Source: Paramarasmius palmivorus
Taxonomy: Eukaryota; Basidiomycota; Agaricomycetes; Agaricales; Marasmiaceae
Assembly (NCBI GenBank): GCA_037176845.1
Contig: JAYKXP010000010.1
Coordinates: 124,001 to 188,000 of the forward strand
Direction of reading: 5' to 3'
Length of the DNA: 64,000 nt
The notes below the pieces were generated by a model, which saw nothing but the letters and a program-made list of their open reading frames with translations, was not told where the DNA came from and ran no database searches. The translations under genes were made by a program, and so were the position numbers. Of the stretch, positions 23,141-34,119 are shown piece after piece. Every line of letters begins with the position of its first letter. The first letter of the stretch is position 1.

Positions 23141-23226
23141 GCGCCTGTAGTGTAGTGGGAACATACCGTGTTACTGAGCTTTCAATGTGAAGTAAGCGGG
23201 TGCAGGTTCGAATCCTGCCAGGTGCG
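23141..23226 (+). tRNA. tRNA-like sequence (probable pseudo-tRNA or tRNA-derived SINE head)
   Basis: An 86-base sequence shows a 7-bp acceptor stem (GCGCCTG with CAGGTGC), an A box TAGTGTAGTGG at 23148-23158, and a perfect B box GGTTCGAATCC at 23205-23215 inside a 5-bp T stem (GCAGG/CCTGC). The anticodon arm does not fold normally. CTTTCAA could be a Glu-type loop but has no flanking stem. TTACT..AGTAA can pair but leaves an oversized D arm. An intron would be needed for a standard molecule. I therefore do not assign an amino acid. It lies between the F-box gene and the right arm. Confidence 0.5.
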
Positions 23227-23454
23227 TGGCCTTCGCCGCGCCGAGTGTCTGAAAACTCTAGGAGGTTGGTAACCTCCAGGAGTGAGTACGACACTCGGCG
23301 TTGGCGGGGACCTTTTGATATATTTTTTATCGGTTAGAGCAAGAGGCTGAGAGATGGAGCGATGAGAGCAAATACTGCCATAGGTGTGAGGAAGGGACAG
23401 TTCCTGGAAACTGTGTCGGGTGGCACAAGTTCGCAGGTATGTGGCTCACGTGAC

Positions 23455-25082
23455 CAGGAGTTCAGTTCCCGGAAACTGCCTGTGAACAAGGATACAGTGG
23501 TTGCCTTGCGCGATGCTCTGAGCATGTGAGATGGGTGCAGAAGGAAGCTAGGTGAGTATCTTGCAGACAGTTCTCGGGAACCGTCCACGGAGCTGCAAGT
23601 CGGTGGTAGTTCCTGGAAACTGCTATGAAGTGGTGATATGTTTCCTTCCCGTTCCCTAACACCCCCAAGTTCGGCGTACTAGCCATCCCAACAGACGAAA
23701 ACGACGGTGCCCTCGTCATAGGCGACAGCATTGAGTGATGAGCTGGGTGACGGTTCCCGTGAACTGTTCGTAAACTCTACCTGAAGCAACAGTTCCCCGA
23801 AACTACCACCCTAGTATCTGCCCAACCGCTGGCGGCGGTTCCCAGAAACCGCACGTAAGTACGAGGTATGTATCGATGGGCTACTTGATATTCCACATGA
23901 CCCATGTGATGATGAAGATGCAGTTGACTGAGTGACAATCTAGCTGACGGTTCCCGGAAACCACCTAAGACCTCCACCTGGAACGACAGTTCCTATGAAC
24001 CGTCAGATCAGCTTGGGTGCCAGTTGCAGTTCCCGGAAACCGCTCTGCGAGTGAGGCGGATGTCGCTTGTCGATTCGAAATCTGATGTTAATCGAGGATG
24101 GTGGTGAAGGTACCAACGGCACAGTGATGAGCTGACCGACAGTTCTCGGGAACTACCTCCGACCTCTATCTGTAGGTACAGTTCCCATGAACTGCCAGAG
24201 AGGATTGGAGTCAGGAACGGTTCCCTGAAACTGCCGTGCGGATGAGCTAGGTATCGTTGGGCTACTCGAAGTGCCAACAAATTCCACCAAGGGCGATTGA
24301 AAGGTGAATGGTTGACCATTGGTTCAACTGGAAGTTCCCAGGAACCACCGCCGACCTCTATCTGTGACGACAGTTCCCATGAACTGCTGGAGACTGCTGG
24401 GAGTTGGCTATAGTTCCCCGAAACCGCGTTAGTTGCAGGTTGTGTTGGCGTATGTTTCGAGGTGCTGGTAATGGGAAAAGGTACTTGGCAGGGTGTAGAT
24501 GATGACTAGCATGCAGTTCCGGTGAACCGTCTGTTCTTCTCCAGTCCTGCAGAACCGCAAGCCATATTCAGAGGTAGCTGCAGTTCCCAGAAACTGCGTC
24601 TGAATAGATGAATATATCGGCGAGTCCATCGAATTAGGTGTTATTTGGATCGAAGAGGTAGCGTGGAGAGGAGACTGGTTGTTGAGCGTTCAGCAGTTCT
24701 GGAGAACTGTCCTCAGGTTATCGTGGCAGTGACGGTTCCAGTGAACCGTCGCCATCCCGGCTGTGAACGAGTGAGAATCCCATTTCATCGTGTCAGAATT
24801 CGGATACATACCTTCAACACCCCCGATCCCACCCTATGGTTTGCAGTTCTCCAGAACCACTCTATACAGACCTTTGAAGATGATGGCAGTTCCCGAGCAC
24901 CGTCAACTCGTGTTTCTTAGGGTCTCGGTTCCGGGAAACCTCCCACGAGGCTTTGTTTAGACGCTGATGACATTATTTTCTATTTACATACAGTACAAGT
25001 GCGTGTGAATGTGAGCCCGCTCACATTTTTTTTCTGCCGCGTTCCACATATTTTCGTGGGTGTTTGCTCCAGCGGCTGCCCC
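23455..25082 (-). repeat. right terminal inverted arm with palindrome array
   Basis: Reverse complement of 7400-9015. The inner edge fades at about 23440-23470, although a few palindromes continue to 23401. Palindromes include 23570-23588, 23754-23772, 23837-23854, 23947-23965, 24025-24042, 24139-24157, 24178-24196, 24369-24387, 24582-24599, 24693-24711, 24732-24750 and 24886-24904. Both the number (about 24) and the spacing mirror the left arm. Confidence 0.85.
25009..25026. repeat. 18-bp terminal palindrome (right end)
   Basis: Counterpart of 7455-7472; the two-base centre is CC on this strand, as expected of an inverted copy. Confidence 0.6.
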
Positions 25083-25091
25083 GACTTGTTC
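25083..25091. repeat. right copy of candidate 9-bp target-site duplication
   Basis: GACTTGTTC, identical to 7391-7399 and in the same orientation, immediately outside the proposed right end. Confidence 0.6.
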
Positions 25092-26179
25092 ATTGCCGGC
25101 TCTAGTTTAGTTACGCTCAAACTCTTTTCAGCTCCGTCTATTTTTATCTATACGGACAACTCTTCGTGCTCGTCTCTGAGTTCGCGGCGTGCGGTAGTAG
25201 ACGCGTCCCTTGCGACACCTACCTTGTATCCCCCGCAGACATCCTATATACCCATGCACCCATCGTTGAAATGCCAGGATGACTTCAAGCTGGAGATCAC
25301 GGTGTAGTAGATCTGTGGAATCCGATTGGCTGGCGATGCGTTTTATGAGCGAAAAAGCATATCCAAGAACTATAGTTGAACTATAGGCGTCTCATTTGCC
25401 TAGAAACGTTCTCTTTTCAGATAGATGCTCGGCTATCAGACAGCAAATTCCTGTAGTGTGAATGGTCTAGGATGGTGCGTCGCCTGCTAGCTTCATGGCA
25501 CTCACTTTCCTTAGGCTTTTTTTTGGCAACAAATGGTGGTCCTGTATGCAACCACACCCCTCTATGCGGGACAAGGGCCTACTGCTGAACTGAAAGATGG
25601 AAAGACCATTGAAACTCCTATGGGACGTGTTTGTGTCAAAGGCATTGCTCCGTAATCGTTATCGTAAGAGGAGTTGCCACAGCTACTTACTCAAAAGGTG
25701 CGTGGCAAAAAGTTCCGTCATCTCCTGAGTTTATCATTACTCATGCAACATTTAACACTCTACCCTCTAGCTGATGTTGAAGCAGCAGGGTGAACTTGCT
25801 AGGGATACATTCGAAGGCGCTCCGCGTCGGCATTGGCCGGCTTGGCTGGGCGCCAGGCGCCTGCCGCTATTTAGTCGAGCACGTGCAAAATTTGTACAGT
25901 TGTAACTTGTATTCCCGAATTCACTCACGTCGTGGCCTGCACAATGCTTGGATCTTGTTGCGCCGTATTCATTTGCTTTCATTTTGGTAGTATGCCTTCG
26001 GTACACAAGACCATGTGCACCCTAGTATAAGCCAAGTGGGTTCTCAGACAGGGATTTCCCAACAGACGTACGTGTTTCATCTCAGTCGAGTTGAAGAACG
26101 TATTCATTGTCTTCGCCATAGATCGTACCGTATGCCACGCTTGATCTTCCGAACTCATCAAACTTAGTGCAGTTACCAG
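25092..26179. other. intergenic, no supported gene
   Basis: Only scattered short open frames. This is where the missing 5' exons of the DUF6533 relic would be expected, but no matching sequence is seen. Confidence 0.4.
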
Positions 26180-26785
26180 GCATCGCTGGACTTTGGCTGA
26201 TCCTCTTCATCTACGATACCGTCATCTTTGTCTTAACCGTTTCACGAACATACTATCTCTGGTACCGTACAACCTTAGGGAACATGATACGAGAAGTTGG
26301 TGGTTCATGTCTCCTCTCCGTATTATTCAAGGATGGAGCTCTATATTTTGCGTGCGTTTCTATTTCATCTTTCGTACTTCGAGTATTGGACTGAGAAATG
26401 GTACAGGAGCATGGCGCTCGTTAATTTGGCCAATATCTTAACATTCTACGTGGGTTCAGTTTATAGTCAACTCTCCAGCTTGAACCTGACGTACTCCTAG
26501 CTTAGTGGTGTGCGTAACTTGCTTGTCATCCCAGTCAAGACATCCTCATAGAAACGTAGCCCTTCATGCGAGGTGGCTTAGCAGCGTTTTCCTGCTGGTA
26601 TGCCATCACCTTTGTTATCGTTGGAAGTCAGATTAACCTTCTAATGTTGTTTTAGCATCTCTGCAATTTTGCTTTGTCGCCTAATGCTGCATCTGCATGC
26701 GATCGCGGATGAAGGTTTGTCCACGCAGGTTACATGGAATGTGGATACAGTAGTTCTCGACATTGGCACCGACGCAGAAGCTTGA
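26180..26785 (+). pseudogene. 5'-truncated DUF6533-type membrane protein relic
   Basis: Exons read GIAGLWLILFIYDTVIFVLT, VLFKDGALYFA, MALVNLANILTFYVG, PFMRGGLAAFSC and SISAILLCRLMLHLHAIADE, with stop at 26783-26785. These align in order with the intact gene at 32292-33803 (GIAGLWMTLFVYDTIIFALT, LFFRDGAMYFA, MALANLANILTFY, PFMRGGLSSFAS, SISATMLCRLMLNLH). The first half of the protein, with its starting DUF6533 segment, is missing upstream. The remaining part could not make a normal multi-pass protein. Confidence 0.6.
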
Positions 26786-26973
26786 AATCACTGCTTGCAG
26801 ATAGAGACTAAAAGCGTAGTAAGTTAGACGCTCTGCCGTTGAGTTGTTGGCAAGGGCATGAGTTTTGTGACACGATGTATATTATAACTACCTATAATCA
26901 TTTGTCCAGAGTCCAACTTTACATTGTCTAGGAAGTTATCTCGAGTGAGCGTCAACTTTCCACAGGGTCGATA

Positions 26974-27604
26974 CAGTCATCTGGGAGTCCGTGAGACACT
27001 GGGAGTCCTTGAGACAGTAGCATTTTTTGCGCCAAAAATGGGCTGCTCCCTCAATCTAAAGTGTGTAAATTATACCTACTATCCCAATACATGTCCTCCT
27101 ATGTCCTTGAGTGCAGAGAGTACAAAGTGCACGCTGGAGCCAGACGGATATATCAAAATTGAGCAGTTTTGAGACGCGGCAACTTTTATTTGTCTGATTA
27201 TAAAACCCAACGGCTTGGATGTGATACCAGATCACATTCTATATAGTATTTGACATAAAGTAAAGCATTTCCAACAATTTTGGAGGTGCTACCGTCAATA
27301 TAGAGGAGGTGAGACGATAGATATAGTTTCGGAGTGACCGAAGCGTGACAGCATCATGAGACAGCAGCGCCAAGATTAGGTGCTGTCACACTGTCTCAAG
27401 GACCATCAAACCGTGACATCAAGGTGTCTCTCGATTTCGACGTTTCCTCTCTACCTCAATCCCCTATATGTCTCATATTACTAGTTAGAAACAATGTTTA
27501 TATACTACTTAAACAACCCATATAATTTATTTTGCGAGATTCGAACTGGATGCTGAGTTATTGAGTGAAATCAATCTGGTGTCTCAAGGACTCCCAGATG
27601 ACTG
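26974..27604. mobile_element. mariner-like MITE (non-autonomous)
   Basis: A 631-bp element starts CAGTCATCTGGGAGTCC and ends with its reverse complement. The inverted repeat extends about 26 bp with one mismatch, and TA flanks each side (26972-26973 and 27605-27606). CAGT termini with a TA duplication are typical of Tc1/mariner elements. No transposase frame is present. Subterminal copies of GTCCTTGAGACAG (26991 onward, and reversed near 27392) are seen inside. Confidence 0.75.
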
Positions 27605-27606
27605 TA

Positions 27607-28096
27607 TAAATAGCTGGTCCATGGACTCATGGGTCCCTGTGCACGTGTTAGTGACGCTGACAATTTCATGCCTGTCTTCTCTGGATCCTCGGGCCTCTTT
27701 GACGACCTCAATATGGCGCTCTCGGCATGCATCTCCCTGGAGGTGCGTATCATGAATTCGATTCAGCGTAAAATGGATGTTGACCTATGTTCCTAGCCTT
27801 TTTCGACCGATTCACCTTGTTCGCCTGCGACCGCCTCACAGTAAAGCTTTTCGAGCCGCAATTCTCATGGTAGACAATTATCGCAGCATTGTCTCGACGC
27901 CATTACGATCATGGACGATGACCAGCGTGCCCTCTTTGGTTATCCGGCTGGTCATAGCACCAACGAGCGTCGTAGGAAAAGGAAAAGGTACACGGCCATT
28001 TTGGTACTTCTACACACACTCTAATTATGATCGCAGGACAAAGAGTTAGACAATGTATCCGAAAAAGAAACGGCCACAATCCGATTTCTAGTTAAA
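27607..28096. promoter_or_regulatory. upstream region of the F-box gene, no other gene seen
   Basis: A 490-bp gap between the MITE and ATG 28097. Short open frames only. Confidence 0.35.
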
Positions 28097-29868
28097 ATGT
28101 CCGCCAACGAACAGAAATCCTCATCCACGCGAAGCCTCTCCAATATGACGACCTCGTAAGTGTCCGTTACTAGCTGGCCTCCACACTATCTTACACTTTG
28201 TTGAGCAGTCAAACAACATTCGAGCCCAATACTGCCTCCAGAGTATCCTCTCGAGAGCTTGAGGACCCTCAACTGGAGCAGCGAGTCTGTAACGTCGATC
28301 ACACGTACATTAGACAATTGCTCGCGGCGTCATCCGAAAGAAAACGAATATGTGGTGAAGAGATACTCCGGCTTCAACAGGTCATTTCGACCATCGAGGC
28401 CGAAGAAGAACAGCACAGAGCACTCTACTCTCCCATTCAAAATCTTCCTGCCGATGTTCTTTCATACATCTTCGCGTACGCATACGATACAAACCACTTT
28501 GGCCCAACATCGTATTTCTCGGTCTCATTACTCAGCCTTGTGTGCAAGTCCTGGAGAAAGGCAGCTCTTTCGGAGCCATCAATTTGGGCGAGGCTGGCAG
28601 TGACTTTCGACTTTAATCAAGGATTCACACCAGCGGTCTATGAAGGCATCAGACTGTACCTCGCACGAGCCCGTGCTCAACTTGCAGTCGATATCATTAT
28701 CGAATCCACGTCAGCCACGTCCTACGAGAAGTGTGAACCATTTCTGAACCTGTTATTGGCCAAATCCAACCGTTGGCACCATCTCCGAATCCTAGGATCA
28801 CATATGTGGGCGCCATCGTTTTCATTCGTATCACACCAGCTCGAACTGAAGGCGAGGTTATCCGCCCTCCAGACGTTGGAATTGGAGTTCCCAAGGTACC
28901 CCGAGTCCCAGTATGCTAGTGCCGCGCTCGACCTCGCTCGTTTCACGAGGGCTTGCCCAAGTGTCAGGAGTCTCGGGCTGTACAACATGCAACATGCACT
29001 CCCCCTTGCACACCTTCTCACTACCACACAACCCTTAGCACTCGCCGCAATCACCCACTTGTCTCTACACCATACCACCGAGGCAGCCCTCGCCATCCTA
29101 AGTTTGTGTCGTAGTATCCAGTCTGCGCACATTAGGTTGATACCGCCGAGCACATTGGATAATGCAACCTTCCGTCACAGTTTCAAACTGTTTTGGCTCA
29201 GGAATCTCGTCATCACGCAATCCCACATAACACCTGACGACCTGATGATGGCCTCATTTTTCGACGGGTTTTCTGCGCCATTTCTTGCCTCGCTCTCTAT
29301 CCTCTCGGAGCGCACTCGGCAGAGTCGCACTACAAACGGCCGCCTTCTCGATTCTCTCCTGACATTTATTCGGAACACTGGAGGTCACCTGACAGAACTT
29401 GGCTTAGAAGGTGTACCACTTATTGACCGGTCCCTCCTTTGGTTGATTCAGTGTGCATCGATGAATAAGCTTGAGGCGTTGGCGATTAGAGAAGGGAGGC
29501 CAATGTGCTATCCGCGTAGTAACCTTTTGGTGACCACGGAGTTTCTGGAGGCACTAACGATCGGCGATAGGCCCAGTAAGTCATGTCAAGAGTATAGTTT
29601 GAGAATATTGGCTTACCCGATACATCTAGTTCTCATTCCCCAACTCCGACGACTGAGACTTCACGGATACTGCGATAAAGGCTGGGCAAAAAGCGTATTG
29701 GAGGGGTTACTTCAGTCGCGTATGCCAAGACTCATTTCAGTCGATCTGACGGTCGGAGAAGGATCTGTTGGGAGCCTAGATATGGCTCGCCTCCAGAAGC
29801 TTCAGCGGGATGGGCTGGCGTTGAGGGTACGAGCGAGCGGAGAACGTGAACGAATCTTAATTGACTAA
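28097..29868 (+). CDS. F-box/LRR-type protein
   Basis: Two exons, 28097-28155 and 28209-29868, give 572 residues from ATG 28097 (MSANEQKSSSTRSLSNMTTS); the intron removes an in-frame TAG. A helical stretch (AASSERKRICGEEILRLQQV) precedes a canonical F-box region, SPIQNLPADVLSYIFAYAYD, with VCKSWRKAALSEPSIWARL, at about residues 95-155. The rest is leucine-rich repeats (LRILGSH, LQTLELEF, ITHLSLHH, LTELGLEGVPL, LRRLRLHGY). This is the standard layout of agaricomycete F-box proteins that present substrates to SCF E3 ligases; the target is unknown. Confidence 0.85.
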
Positions 29869-30292
29869 TGAGGGCTGGTTACAATCTTCTTTCTTCCCAT
29901 CTATTGACTACAACGAATGGCCCATGCATAGAACGTAGAGGACATGTATGCACATAAACCTAGAAGCTAGAGATCAGATGCGAAATGGACAGCTGTAGGG
30001 CATACCTATGGTCATTTCCTTGACAGCTTGAAGTTTAGGCACTTCTGAACGGATAGAATCTGATTAGTCGCGGTCTAAGGTGAAAGGCAATTACTTACGA
30101 GATCCTTTGAGGTCTCCCTGTTGAGAAAAGAGATGTCATTAGTAGGGGAAGGAAATGGTACATAGGACATACCCCTTCGTGTATGTAGCATTGACGTTGG
30201 TACGGTCATAGAGACACCGATGCTAAAATGGGTATTCAGCCGAGACGAATATAGAGACGAACATGCTTGTGATAATGAGTCTACTAAACCGT
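29869..30292. other. convergent 3' spacer, no gene seen
   Basis: A 424-bp gap between the ends of two convergent genes. One short minus-strand open frame here has no support. Confidence 0.4.
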
Positions 30293-31019
30293 TCACTGGA
30301 GAAGCGTGTTGTTGTTGAGCATCATCTCGAGCAAAGATGGAGGCGTAACCCGGCGTGCACGCTTGACGGATTTCTTGTCTTCAGAAGCGGTCGAAGGCTT
30401 GATGTTTTCCTTGTTTCGTCGGGTTGTGCGAGGTGGAGTAGCGGTGGTTGCTGACCAGAGCCTGGGAATAGGGGCCTTCTTGATGGGTGTCGCGGGAGAG
30501 ATAGTCGAGTTGCCAATCCATTTCAGAGGTGCCGAAGCGGTAGTGGTGACCTTATTCTTGATGGGAGTAGCAGGAGATACAGTCGGGTTGCCGAACCATT
30601 CTATAGGGGTCGATGACGATGTCGAAGGCTTCAACTGTTCGAGCTCCTGCTCAGAAGAAAAGCTATCAAAGTAAGCATCAATAATATCATCCACGTCGTC
30701 CTCAATCTCATCCTCATTCGCATCCTCAGCTTCACCTTCCTCGACTGACCCCTTTTTGACAAAGTCAGCAGATTCAAGTAGAAGCTTACTGTTGATGAAG
30801 GCCAACGCGTCGACCTCGCGTCCAGTGAGTGCAGGACGCAAGACATTGTAGAAGACGTCGCCAGCGGCCTTGAATGCGATCTGTTCAACGAAGTCGAGCT
30901 TGGGGGGCTATGAGACACTCAAGGTCAACTCCGAGACATCGAGGAGTAAATGACAGGGGACATACCAAGAAGTCGTCGACACAGGCAAAAGTAGTAGCAG
31001 AGGTCATAGCAGATTGCAT
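30293..31019 (-). CDS. small acidic protein of unknown function
   Basis: ATG 31019 with a 58-bp intron at 30908-30965 gives 222 residues. N-terminal MQSAMTSATTFACVDDFL joins PPKLDFVEQIAFKAAGDVFY. An acidic run (EEGEAEDANEDEIEDDVDDI) follows. Two imperfect repeats, STPIEWFGNPTVSPATPIK and APLKWIGNSTISPATPIK, come next, then basic KKSVKRARRVTPPSLLEMML. The short duplicated W-x-GN-xT-SPATPIK unit could be a docking or phosphorylation motif. No family is recognised. TATAAAT at 31103-31109 (minus strand) is a possible TATA box. Confidence 0.6.
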
Positions 31020-32291
31020 AGTAAAGTTCACGTCTGGCAAGCAGAGATGATGAAGGTTCACAAAAAAGATTGCGAATAGGGTCTAAAATGGAGAGGCGAG
31101 GAATTTATAGTCCCTTGCGGTGTCCCACGCTATGGTCAGGTCAGGCTTTGGAATGTAGATGCATCCATAACTTGAAGCTTGTTCTAGTTCCAGTATATCA
31201 ATTACATTGTTATAGAAGGTCGCGTTGGGGCCATGTCTGATCCTACGTGAAGACAGGTCGCGGTTCAACGCGTATAACGAAAAACCATGGACAGGAGCAT
31301 TCAGTAGTCTGTCTTCCCGTAGATACTTGATAGCTGTTTGTATACCTAGAAGCCGCAAGTATTCAGCAACGGGACACACTGCTTGACTTGACGACTGTAC
31401 GCACCTTCTGCTCAAGCTTCGACAGTGTCATCCTAAATCCTCCCCATCCTTCATTGCGATATGTAGATGGATCGCCATCACAGGGACTGCAGTGTGAATC
31501 CCTCTGGACGTCCAATTCTTCGAGTGTGCAGAGTCATCGACGGTCCATGGGTTTCGCGCTCGTGAGTGACAGCGGTAGTCAAAGGAAATCTATCGACCCC
31601 GGGTATGATTCGGTTTCGGGTTCACACAGCGACGCTCTTCCCCATCCCACTCCGATACGCATTCATATACGTTGGCTCTACTGTACACGTTCACTGCGAT
31701 AGAAAGCACAAGGAGAAGCTTCCAACCACGGACACTTCAGTTTCCTTAGCTAGTTTCTACTCAGCCAGCCATGGAACGCGTAATTCTGGCTCGTCAACGA
31801 AAGTCTGAGCCCAACGGTGGATGGAGTACTAGATCCTGGGCTATACACAATACCCTAACGAGATAAATGAATCACTAGTAAGTGTCTATGCCTTTTAATT
31901 TAATTAAATTCATACCTAAATCCATACAGGTCCTCTGTGGGCGGTCCGCACCTCTATCCTCAACAACTCCCTTAGCTATACCGCGTATGACACGCAGCCG
32001 AGCGGTATTTTCACCGCCAACCAATTCATCCATGGCATTCAAATCAATCGTCAAAATGATACATCACACAGGACTAAATTCGTTCAGGGGATGATATCCA
32101 TCTCATACTATCCATCATTCCTGGGCCTTTTACACTATTAGTATCGCAATCCCAACTTGTGATGCGCTCAACTTCACTCTCCTTTTCTTCCCCGAAAGCA
32201 TAATGGAAGGCGCGTTGTTGGGATTGGAAGGAAAGCCATGTTAGAGAGCAGTGAGCAGCATCCTTTTACTCATCGGTTGCGATTTAACAAC
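31020..32291. other. intergenic with one unplaced open frame
   Basis: A minus-strand frame at 31083-31415 (..LRLLGIQTAIKYLREDRLLN..) is open for 110 codons and may be an exon of an unidentified gene, but no partner exons are evident. The rest shows nothing recognisable. Confidence 0.3.
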
Positions 32292-33803
32292 ATGAGCCCC
32301 AGTCACGTCCACTCCGCGTTACAAGTTCTCGCTGCAGGTTCGTTGGCTCAATTTGCGCAGTGCTAGACTGATGCAAGTCTAGGAATTCTCTTCTGGGACC
32401 ATCTCATTACCTTTGGTATGAACATCAGCCAAGACTCAAAGCCTGGACGTGAACGGTTCGCCTGACAGACAAAGAAATCAAATACATCTGGATGCGCTCA
32501 AAATCGCGAAGTAGCGTCATATTCTTCGTCTTCAGATACTTCACATTGGCGACCAACATATCTGTCTTGGTTCTATCGTTTCGTTACGTAGAGGTTAAGG
32601 TACGGCACCTCTGCCTTTCCTTTAGTTTTTCCCAGTCTGAATCTGTTTCAGAGGTGATCTAACGTCCTTCCGGCCCTTTGATAAACAACTTAAAACACAA
32701 ATATCCCAGCTGCTATGTCTTCAGCCTCTATCGTCAAATTTTACTACTCATATCTCAATGCGCGGTGTGCAGTCCGTTTAGCCCCAGTCCGCTACTATAA
32801 AAACATTCTAATCATTGTTCGCTGACAGCGATACTCGTGGTCCGGATATACGCCCTTTACTGTGCTGATCGACGAATTCTATGGTTTTTTGGTGCAACTA
32901 TAATGGTCGTCGCGGGAGTTTCTGGCGTATGTGTGTACGCCTCGTTGGATGACATAGTCCCTTACCATTCAATTATACTCTACAGTACGTTCTCGCGGGC
33001 CAAGATAAAGTTCATTATCCTGTCCAATCGGGGTGTCATGTTGGAATATCGCGGCAAACGTGTGTTCTTTTGTACATCTTAATCCCACCATGTTGTCCTA
33101 ACGATCTCAATGTTGACAGGGCACTACGTATGTTCTCGCATCCGATTCTAACTCGCCCAATCCCGCTCATCGTTCATTAGGTATTGCCGGCCTGTGGATG
33201 ACACTCTTCGTCTACGACACTATCATCTTTGCGTTGACTGCTTCCCGAACATACCAATTCTGGCGCGAGTTCAACCTGGGCAGTCTCAGTCTAGGAGTGG
33301 TGAATCGGCCAAGTCTATTCTCGTTATTTTTCAGGGATGGAGCGATGTATTTTGCGTAGGTCCTTCATGCTCTTGCTCTCTTTTCTGAAGCTTAGCGTTT
33401 TGTAGAGTCATGGCGCTAGCAAATCTAGCTAATATATTGACCTTCTATGTGAGTTTACCTCTGGCTTCGTATACCTACGCCAGTTCTGACGGGCATTCGT
33501 AGCTAGGAGGCGTAAGTGGGCACCCGCGGCTCATGATTCTGTCAAGCTAACTCATCCCTGAACTAGCCGTTCATGCGAGGTGGACTCTCCTCGTTTGCTA
33601 GCTGGTACGTACATTGCTCATCATTCTTGCCGGGAAGCTCAACCTTCTGGTTTTTTAGTATCTCGGCGACAATGCTTTGTCGTCTCATGCTGAACTTGCA
33701 TACGACGGCTACTACTGGATTGTCTACCCGGCCGACGTTAGCGACCTGGAGAGTTGATACAATACATCTCGATGGAGAGGGAGATGTAGAGGATGACCAA
33801 TGA
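32292..33803 (+). CDS. DUF6533-containing multi-pass membrane protein
   Basis: ATG 32292 opens MSPSHVHSALQVLAAG. Splicing joins ILFWDHLITF and DKEIKYIWMRSKSRSSVIFF then VFRYFTLATNISVLVLSFRY, the DUF6533 pattern at the start of a multi-helix fungal membrane family. Later exons give ILVVRIYALYCADRRILWFF, GIAGLWMTLFVYDTIIFALT, LFFRDGAMYFA, MALANLANILTFY, PFMRGGLSSFAS and ISATMLCRLMLNLH, ending at 33801-33803. Several hydrophobic helices suggest a seven-helix-like topology. Function in the family is not known. A truncated relative lies 6 kb upstream. Some middle exon edges are uncertain. Confidence 0.65.
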
Positions 33804-34119
33804 AGGTTGTGCAAAGGGAATAGAGAGTGAAGGCAATTCGGGGTCGACGCTTCAAAGTTCATCTGTCTATATGGCCAAGTGTTTACGAGAGTCATCGGGG
33901 AATCATAGAGCAGTATAGCGGTATACCCTCAAGTTCACTTTCCTTCTCCACTGAGCTGTGTAGCGCATCAATGATGCGTGACTCAGACGGCCCTGTCGTG
34001 GTATTCACAATGTCTGATGAGTACCCGCGCGAACCTCGTGCCTTTCTAGTAAGTAGGTGCGGGCAGTAGCGGCATGTTTGTGACCCTGCTGTCATACGTT
34101 GCTTTCGCTCTCCACTACC

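Larger units (their letters stand above)
7400..25082. mobile_element. 17.7-kb KDZ-type DNA transposon with long inverted arms
   Basis: Two inverted arms (7400-9015 and about 23455-25082) enclose 14.4 kb that includes a full-length KDZ transposase gene. The outermost about 20 bp of the two ends match only loosely. From 7421 inward, and from 25060 inward on the other strand, the match is strong. A 158-bp stretch compared by eye near the inner end is about 95% identical. A 9-bp direct repeat flanks the whole. Genes inside, in order: unknown gene (9109-10492, +), transposase (10864-13866, -), Cys-rich/coiled-coil gene (13974-15345, +), basic-tail fragment (15763 upward, -), basic-tail gene (16779-17813, +), long coiled-coil gene (18183-21065, +), F-box gene (21448-23017, -) and a tRNA-like sequence (23141-23226). 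KDZ (Kyakuja-Dileera-Zisupton) elements are known to be abundant in Agaricomycetes. Confidence 0.85.

Noticed and set aside
23097..23294. Minus-strand frame APGRIRTCTRLLHIESS..
   Set aside because: It is the antisense of the tRNA-like sequence, a common false protein prediction.
27538..27560. B-box-like GATTCGAACTGG inside the MITE
   Set aside because: No paired stems or A box at a usable distance; chance match.
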